Positions 60,715 through 64,000 of a stretch of DNA of 64,000 nt are shown here, in pieces (position 1 is the first letter of the stretch; the number at the start of each line of letters is the position of its first letter). The position numbers and the translations under genes are program-made. Location of the stretch: positions 62,001 through 126,000 of the forward strand of contig JAUJMY010000002.1 of the NCBI GenBank assembly GCA_030446625.1, in the 5' to 3' direction. This stretch comes from Gaiellaceae bacterium (lineage in GTDB: Bacteria; Actinomycetota; Thermoleophilia; Gaiellales; Gaiellaceae). The notes under the pieces are model-generated. The model worked only from the letters and a program-made list of their open reading frames with translations, was not told where the DNA came from and ran no database searches.

Positions 60715-61020
60715 CTACTGGAGCGGCGGGTTCTGCACGTTGTGCTCGGTCGCGTACGCCTCGACGAGCCTATCGACGACGTCGATCCCGTCGCCGTACG
60801 CGTAGTTGATCTTGACGAACGGCTCCCACTTGTCCGGGAGCGCGTCCTCCGGGAAGATCGCCTCGACGGGGCACTCCGGCTCGCAGGCGCCGCAGTCGAT
60901 GCACTCCTCCGGGTCGATCACGAGCTGCCGGCCCGCCTCGTGGATGCAGTCGACGGGGCAGACGTCGACGCACGAGCGGTCTTTGATGTCGATGCAGGGC
61001 TCGGCGATGATGTACGTCAC
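60715..61020 (-). CDS. fdxA: 7Fe ferredoxin (FdxA-like)
   Basis: The 101-residue protein binds two clusters: EPCIDIKDRSCVDVCPVDCI (3Fe-4S/4Fe-4S cysteines) and EECIDCGACEPECPVEAIFP (second set). The C-terminal tail KWEPFVKINYAYGDGID is typical of actinobacterial seven-iron ferredoxins. It carries electrons to P450s or other redox enzymes. GTG overlaps the preceding receiver-like gene as GTGA. Confidence 0.93.
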   Translation of the reverse strand: MTYIIAEPCIDIKDRSCVDVCPVDCIHEAGRQLVIDPEECIDCGACEPECPVEAIFPEDALPDKWEPFVKINYAYGDGIDVVDRLVEAYATEHNVQNPPLQ

Positions 61021-61340
61021 GGCTCGTACTCTATCGGGGCGGTCAGCTCGTCCACGAGCTCCTGAGCCCGCTCCGTGAGTCCGGCCTTGACGACGACTTG
61101 GTCGAAGCCGGCGGCGTGCGCGGCGCGCAAGCCGGCAGTGTCGGTGTGGTTCGTGTAGCCGAGGATCGGGATGTCCGGGTATCGGTCGGCGACCTCTTCG
61201 GGATCGACGCGCGCGATGTCCGCGATCACGAGCTCGGGCTCCTCCGCGCTGTCCGTCGTGATCAGGTGGTGACCCGGGAGCAGACCTTCGAGCTTGCCCC
61301 GGAAGAAGAGATCGACCCCAACGAGCAGGATCGTCGCCAC
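61017..61340 (-). CDS. CheY-like receiver-fold protein
   Basis: The 107-residue protein has ATILLVGVDLFFRGKLEGLL, PELVIADIARVDPEEVADRY (Asp at the phospho-acceptor strand) and ILGYTNHTDTAGLRAAHAAG, then VVVKAGLTERAQELV. The order of strands matches a receiver domain, but the N-terminal acidic pair is lost (GVD only), so phosphorylation is doubtful. It is co-transcribed with ferredoxin. Confidence 0.7.
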   Translation of the reverse strand: MATILLVGVDLFFRGKLEGLLPGHHLITTDSAEEPELVIADIARVDPEEVADRYPDIPILGYTNHTDTAGLRAAHAAGFDQVVVKAGLTERAQELVDELTAPIEYEP

Positions 61341-61346
61341 GCGCGG

Positions 61347-61352
61347 AGGGTA
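61347..61352 (-). promoter_or_regulatory. -10 box TACCCT, leaderless type
   Basis: Minus-strand TACCCT lies 6 nt before GTG 61340. Confidence 0.45.
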
Positions 61353-61433
61353 CCACGGTACAGGCGCGTCTCCCACCCCGTTTTTTGCCGATTTCGACGC
61401 AGTTTCGCGCGCCACGCACGCGTCGTTCCCCGT

Positions 61434-61439
61434 TATCGT
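61434..61439 (+). promoter_or_regulatory. -10 box TATCGT, leaderless type
   Basis: TATCGT lies 7 nt before GTG 61447. Confidence 0.4.
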
Positions 61440-61446
61440 GTCACTC

Positions 61447-61836
61447 GTGGGGAGGAGGCCGGTGGCCCGGGAGCTCGCGGCGGCCACGGCCAAAACGGAC
61501 GAGGCAATCGGAGACGCGCTAGCACGCGGACTCGGCCTGATCCGCGCTCGCGACTTCTTCGGCGCGCACGAGGAGCTCGAGCTGGCGTGGCGTGCGGCGG
61601 CGCCGGCGGAGCGCGACTTCTTCCAGGGCCTCGTCCACGTCGCCGTCGCGTGGTACCAGGCCGGCCGAGGCAACCACGCCGGGTGCGAGCGGCAACTGGA
61701 GAAGGCGGCGCGGCGGCTCGCGCGCTACGAGCCGGCACACCGCGGCGTCGACGTGGCGTCGCTGTGCGCACAGGTCGACGACGCGCGCGCGAGCGTCACG
61801 AGGGGCTCGCTCGCCCTTCCGGCGCCGAAGATCTAG
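61447..61836 (+). CDS. DUF309-family protein
   Basis: The 129-residue helical protein has the DUF309 signature IRARDFFGAHEELELAWRAA, then ERDFFQGLVHVAVAWYQAGR and GCERQLEKAARRLARYEPAH. Function unknown. GTG 61447 fits the TATCGT box; GTG 61462, with GGAGG upstream, is an alternative. Confidence 0.85.
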   Translation: MGRRPVARELAAATAKTDEAIGDALARGLGLIRARDFFGAHEELELAWRAAAPAERDFFQGLVHVAVAWYQAGRGNHAGCERQLEKAARRLARYEPAHRGVDVASLCAQVDDARASVTRGSLALPAPKI

Positions 61837-61847
61837 GAGGGAATCCT

Positions 61848-62552
61848 CTAGGCGAGCCCGACCGCGCTCAAGCCGCGGTTGAAGTACACGCGCAGCCACC
61901 AGAAGCGGTCGAAGAAGAGCAGCAGCCCGAGCGCGACGAGCAGCGCGCCGCTCGCCCGCTGCACGAGCACGTAGCGGTCGCGAACCCACCGGAACGCGGC
62001 GAGCGCGCGCGCGAACGCGACCCCGATCAGCAGGAACGCCGTCGCGAGCCCCGCCGAGTAGACCGCGAGGAGGAGCGCGCCGCGCAGGATCGAGCCCGCA
62101 TCCCCGGCGAGCACGAGGACCCCGGCGAGCACGCCTCCGATGCACGGCGCGGCGCAGACCGCGAACGCGGCGCCGAGGAGCGCGTTCGAGCCTCGCCGCC
62201 GCGCGACGGTCAGGAGGCCCGGCGCGACCATGCGCTTCGGCAGCGGCAGGAGCCCGAGGAACGCGAGCCCGAAGACGACGAGCACGAAGCCGGCCACGTG
62301 CTCCTGCGTCCGCGCGTCGATCCGCGTCGCGAGCGCGGCGGCCGCCGCCCCGAGCAGCACGAAGACGAGCGTGAAGCCGAGAAGGAAAGGCACGCTCGAG
62401 GCCGCGACGCGGCGCGCGACCCCGCGCTCGCCGAGCCGTGTGACGTCGAGGCCCGCGACCGTGGAGAGATAGCCCGGGACGAGCGGCAGGACGCACGGTG
62501 TCGCGATCGACGCGACGCCGGCGGCGAAGGCGATGGAGGCGCTCGTCAGCAC
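61848..62552 (-). CDS. ccdA: cytochrome c biogenesis protein CcdA (DsbD-like)
   Basis: The 234-residue protein has six membrane spans with the paired redox cysteines in ASIATPCVLPLVPGYLST and AAFAVCAAPCIGGVLAGVLV. CcdA carries electrons from cytosolic thioredoxin across the membrane to TlpA-type proteins. The GTG follows the ccmH stop by 6 nt; it is last in the four-gene operon. Confidence 0.92.
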   Translation of the reverse strand: MLTSASIAFAAGVASIATPCVLPLVPGYLSTVAGLDVTRLGERGVARRVAASSVPFLLGFTLVFVLLGAAAAALATRIDARTQEHVAGFVLVVFGLAFLGLLPLPKRMVAPGLLTVARRRGSNALLGAAFAVCAAPCIGGVLAGVLVLAGDAGSILRGALLLAVYSAGLATAFLLIGVAFARALAAFRWVRDRYVLVQRASGALLVALGLLLFFDRFWWLRVYFNRGLSAVGLA

Positions 62553-62558
62553 GGTCGG

Positions 62559-63022
62559 CTACGAGCCGAAGTGGAGCAGTTCCTCGTCGAGCCGCCGTTC
62601 GAGCTCGTCGTCGAGCGGCTCGTCGTCGGGCGGGCCGCCGTCGCGCCCCCGGCTCCAGCGCCACGCCGCGGCGCCGACCACGGCCGCGGCCGCGAGGACG
62701 CCGCCGATCGGGAGCAGCCACGCGAGCAGGTCGAAGCCCTCCTCGGCGGCGCCGGCTGCACGACGCGCGGGCCGAAGCGGCGCACGAGGTCGCGCTTGAT
62801 CTCGCTCTTCGTGTCGCCGGCGGCGATGCGGCGGACGATGAAGCGCCGCATCCGGTCTGCGACCGGCGAGCTCGACTGGTCGAGCGTCGTGCGGCAGGTG
62901 GGACAGACGACCTCGCGCTCGAGCTCGGCGAGCGTCGGGTGCCGCTCGCTCCCGGCCGCGGGTGCCGCGGCGCCGACGGCGAGCGCGACGGCGAGGGCGA
63001 GCAAGCCGAGCGCGCGCGTCAC
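62559..63022 (-). pseudogene. ccmH: CcmH/CycL-like cytochrome c maturation protein, one frameshift
   Basis: A signal peptide (residues 1-24) precedes LEREVVCPTCRTTLDQSSSP (the C-x-x-C haem-ligation motif) and FIVRRIAAGDTKSEIKRDLV. Near 62,757 one base is missing; the other frame supplies the membrane helix and an acidic tail (DDEPLDDELERRLDEELL) ending at 62,559. Across the break the protein has normal CcmH form, reducing apocytochrome thiols. Confidence 0.78.
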
Positions 63023-63563
63023 GTCGCGAGCGCCTCCTCGATCGCGCGCTCGAACCGCGCCTCGATCTGCGGGCTGCCGTCCACCGGCCCGATGATCGCG
63101 TCCCCGACGATCATGCCGCGGCGGTCGATCACGAACGTCACTGGGTAGCCACGCACGCGGTAGTCCCGCACGGTCTCCCCGGCTTCGCGCGCACGACCGG
63201 GTACGTGATCCCGTAGCGGCGCATGAACCCGCGCGCGTCCTCGTCGAAGTCCTCCGAGTCGACGCCGACGACGACGAGCCCGCGCTCCCGATACGTGCGC
63301 CACGCGGCTTCGAGCTCTTCCGCCTCCTCCTCGCACGGATCGCACCACGAGGCCCAGAAGTTCAGCACGACTGCCTTCCCGCGCAGCGACGCGAGCGAGA
63401 GCGACCCGGGCGCGTCGAGACGCGGGAGCGTGAACGCCGGCGCCCGGCCCTCGAGGTCGCCTTCCCGCTCGTTCCTGAGCAGCTGCCATGCGAGCAGCGC
63501 GAAGAGCGAGGCGACGAGCGTGACCGCGAGCGCCTGCGCGACCAGCTTCGCGCGTCCCGCCAC
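63019..63563 (-). pseudogene. TlpA/ResA-type membrane thioredoxin, one frameshift
   Basis: An N-terminal anchor (residues 8-28) precedes PAFTLPRLDAPGSLSLASLR, then VVLNFWASWCDPCEEEAEEL (active C-x-x-C) and VVVGVDSEDFDEDARGFMRR. At about 63,178 one base is missing; the other frame continues VRGYPVTFVIDRRGMIVGDA with the cis-Pro loop. The stop overlaps the ccmH start as GTGA. It would reduce CcmH or apocytochromes. Confidence 0.8.
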
Positions 63564-63564
63564 C

Positions 63565-64000
63565 TCAGGCGTTGACGATGAACACGGCTGTCCCGACGGA
63601 GACGCGCGTGAAGAGGTACTCCGCCTCCGGGATCTGCATCCGGATGCAGCCGTGCGAGACGGAGTACCCGATCGAGGCCGCGTCCGGCGTGCCGTGGATG
63701 CCGACGCCCGCGGCGGAGAGCCCCATCCACCGCGTCCCGAGCGGGTTCCCCGGCCCGGGCGGGATCGGCTTCTTCCCCTCGGCCCAGTCCGAGTCGGGCG
63801 GGTACCACCAGGGATGCTTCCACTTCACGACGATCCGGAAGCGCCCGAGCGGGGTCGGGTAGCGCGCGGCGCCGGTCGCCACGCCGAACGTCCGGCTCAG
63901 GCGCATCCCGTCGTAGAGGTAGAGCCTGTTCGAGCGACGGCGCACGACGACGACGGCGCCGAAGTCGGCGCGCGTCACGGCAGGCGCCACCGACCGCGCC
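63565..64000 (-). CDS. L,D-transpeptidase (YkuD), 5' end outside the window
   Basis: The visible ~145 residues hold a complete YkuD domain: NRLYLYDGMRLSRTFGVATG, PTPLGRFRIV, and the catalytic HGTPDAASIGYSVSHGCIRM with His, Gly and Cys in place. It cross-links peptidoglycan 3-3. A GTG at 63,990 could start it, but a signal peptide or LysM segment probably lies beyond the edge. It is the first visible gene of the operon with tlpA, ccmH and ccdA. Confidence 0.85.
   Translation of the reverse strand, partial: ARSVAPAVTRADFGAVVVVRRRSNRLYLYDGMRLSRTFGVATGAARYPTPLGRFRIVVKWKHPWWYPPDSDWAEGKKPIPPGPGNPLGTRWMGLSAAGVGIHGTPDAASIGYSVSHGCIRMQIPEAEYLFTRVSVGTAVFIVNA

Noticed and set aside
61018-61033. A separate leaderless promoter (TAGAGT) for the ferredoxin gene
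   Set aside because: The box lies inside the end of the receiver-like gene, whose stop overlaps the ferredoxin start as GTGA; co-transcription is simpler.
1-64000. tRNA, rRNA, CRISPR arrays, prophage structural genes or an origin of replication
   Set aside because: None could be recognised on either strand.

Overview
The window is 64 kb of very GC-rich DNA from an actinobacterium. A leaderless-type promoter layout, LexA boxes of the CGAAC-N4-GTTCG type, Rv2578c-like radical SAM, YkuD transpeptidase, CcdA/CcmH and CarH-like genes fit Actinomycetota. Gene content and codon style resemble uncultured Thermoleophilia (Gaiellales/Solirubrobacterales); this class-level placement is inference. I saw no rRNA, tRNA or CRISPR array.

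Positions 1-26,700 form a defence and toxin-antitoxin island. Its framework is a TM0106-type RecB-like nuclease/helicase gene present in three states on the minus strand: a noisy degraded copy (1-2240), a near-complete copy with two +1 frameshifts (4576-7880), and a 5' fragment (10240-10712). Between the copies sit cassettes: a small membrane gene, a MazE/MazF-like pair and a DUF433/DUF5615 pair (2.5-4.6 kb), then a Fic protein and a divergent coiled-coil TIR protein preceded by a perfect LexA box (7.9-10.2 kb). Next comes a tight seven-gene minus-strand operon (20,524 to 10,982): ImmA/IrrE peptidase, AAA ATPase, TOPRIM/DUF4276-like protein, type III-like methyltransferase, Res helicase-nuclease, PD-(D/E)XK-like protein and a truncated DUF4917/SIR2-like protein. 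Further on are Phd/VapC, an ECF sigma factor with an unknown partner, a nucleotidyltransferase with a small partner, an RHH/PIN pair and an Xre/nucleotidyltransferase pair.

From about 26.7 kb the window is mostly chromosomal housekeeping: GNAT and gamma-glutamyltransferase, a ParA-FtsZ operon whose FtsZ has a long proline-rich N-terminal extension, a bicupin protein, Nei glycosylase divergent from a CarH-like B12 photoreceptor, an ECF sigma factor, an Lhr helicase (disrupted), acyl-CoA dehydrogenase, amidohydrolase, M20 peptidase, a rhodanese-JAMM fusion, a cupredoxin, an IS5-family insertion, a CNNM/CBS transporter, an SOS-box radical SAM gene, a GT-C glycosyltransferase, a two-component pair, an FAD enzyme with a VOC protein, a 7Fe ferredoxin, and an LDT-TlpA-CcmH-CcdA thiol-redox operon at the right edge.

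Three window-wide patterns stand out. (1) More than twenty transcription-unit-first genes carry TANNNT 6-8 nt before the start codon, implying dominant leaderless transcription. (2) Four downstream genes can only start at CTG, two of them at CTGA stop/start overlaps. (3) Two 162-164 bp elements, placed right after stop codons, share an internal core while their outer and inner stems differ in sequence but stay complementary; this suggests a structured RNA family that I do not recognise. Many genes carry single-base indels in G/C runs, so part of the pseudogene count may be sequence error.
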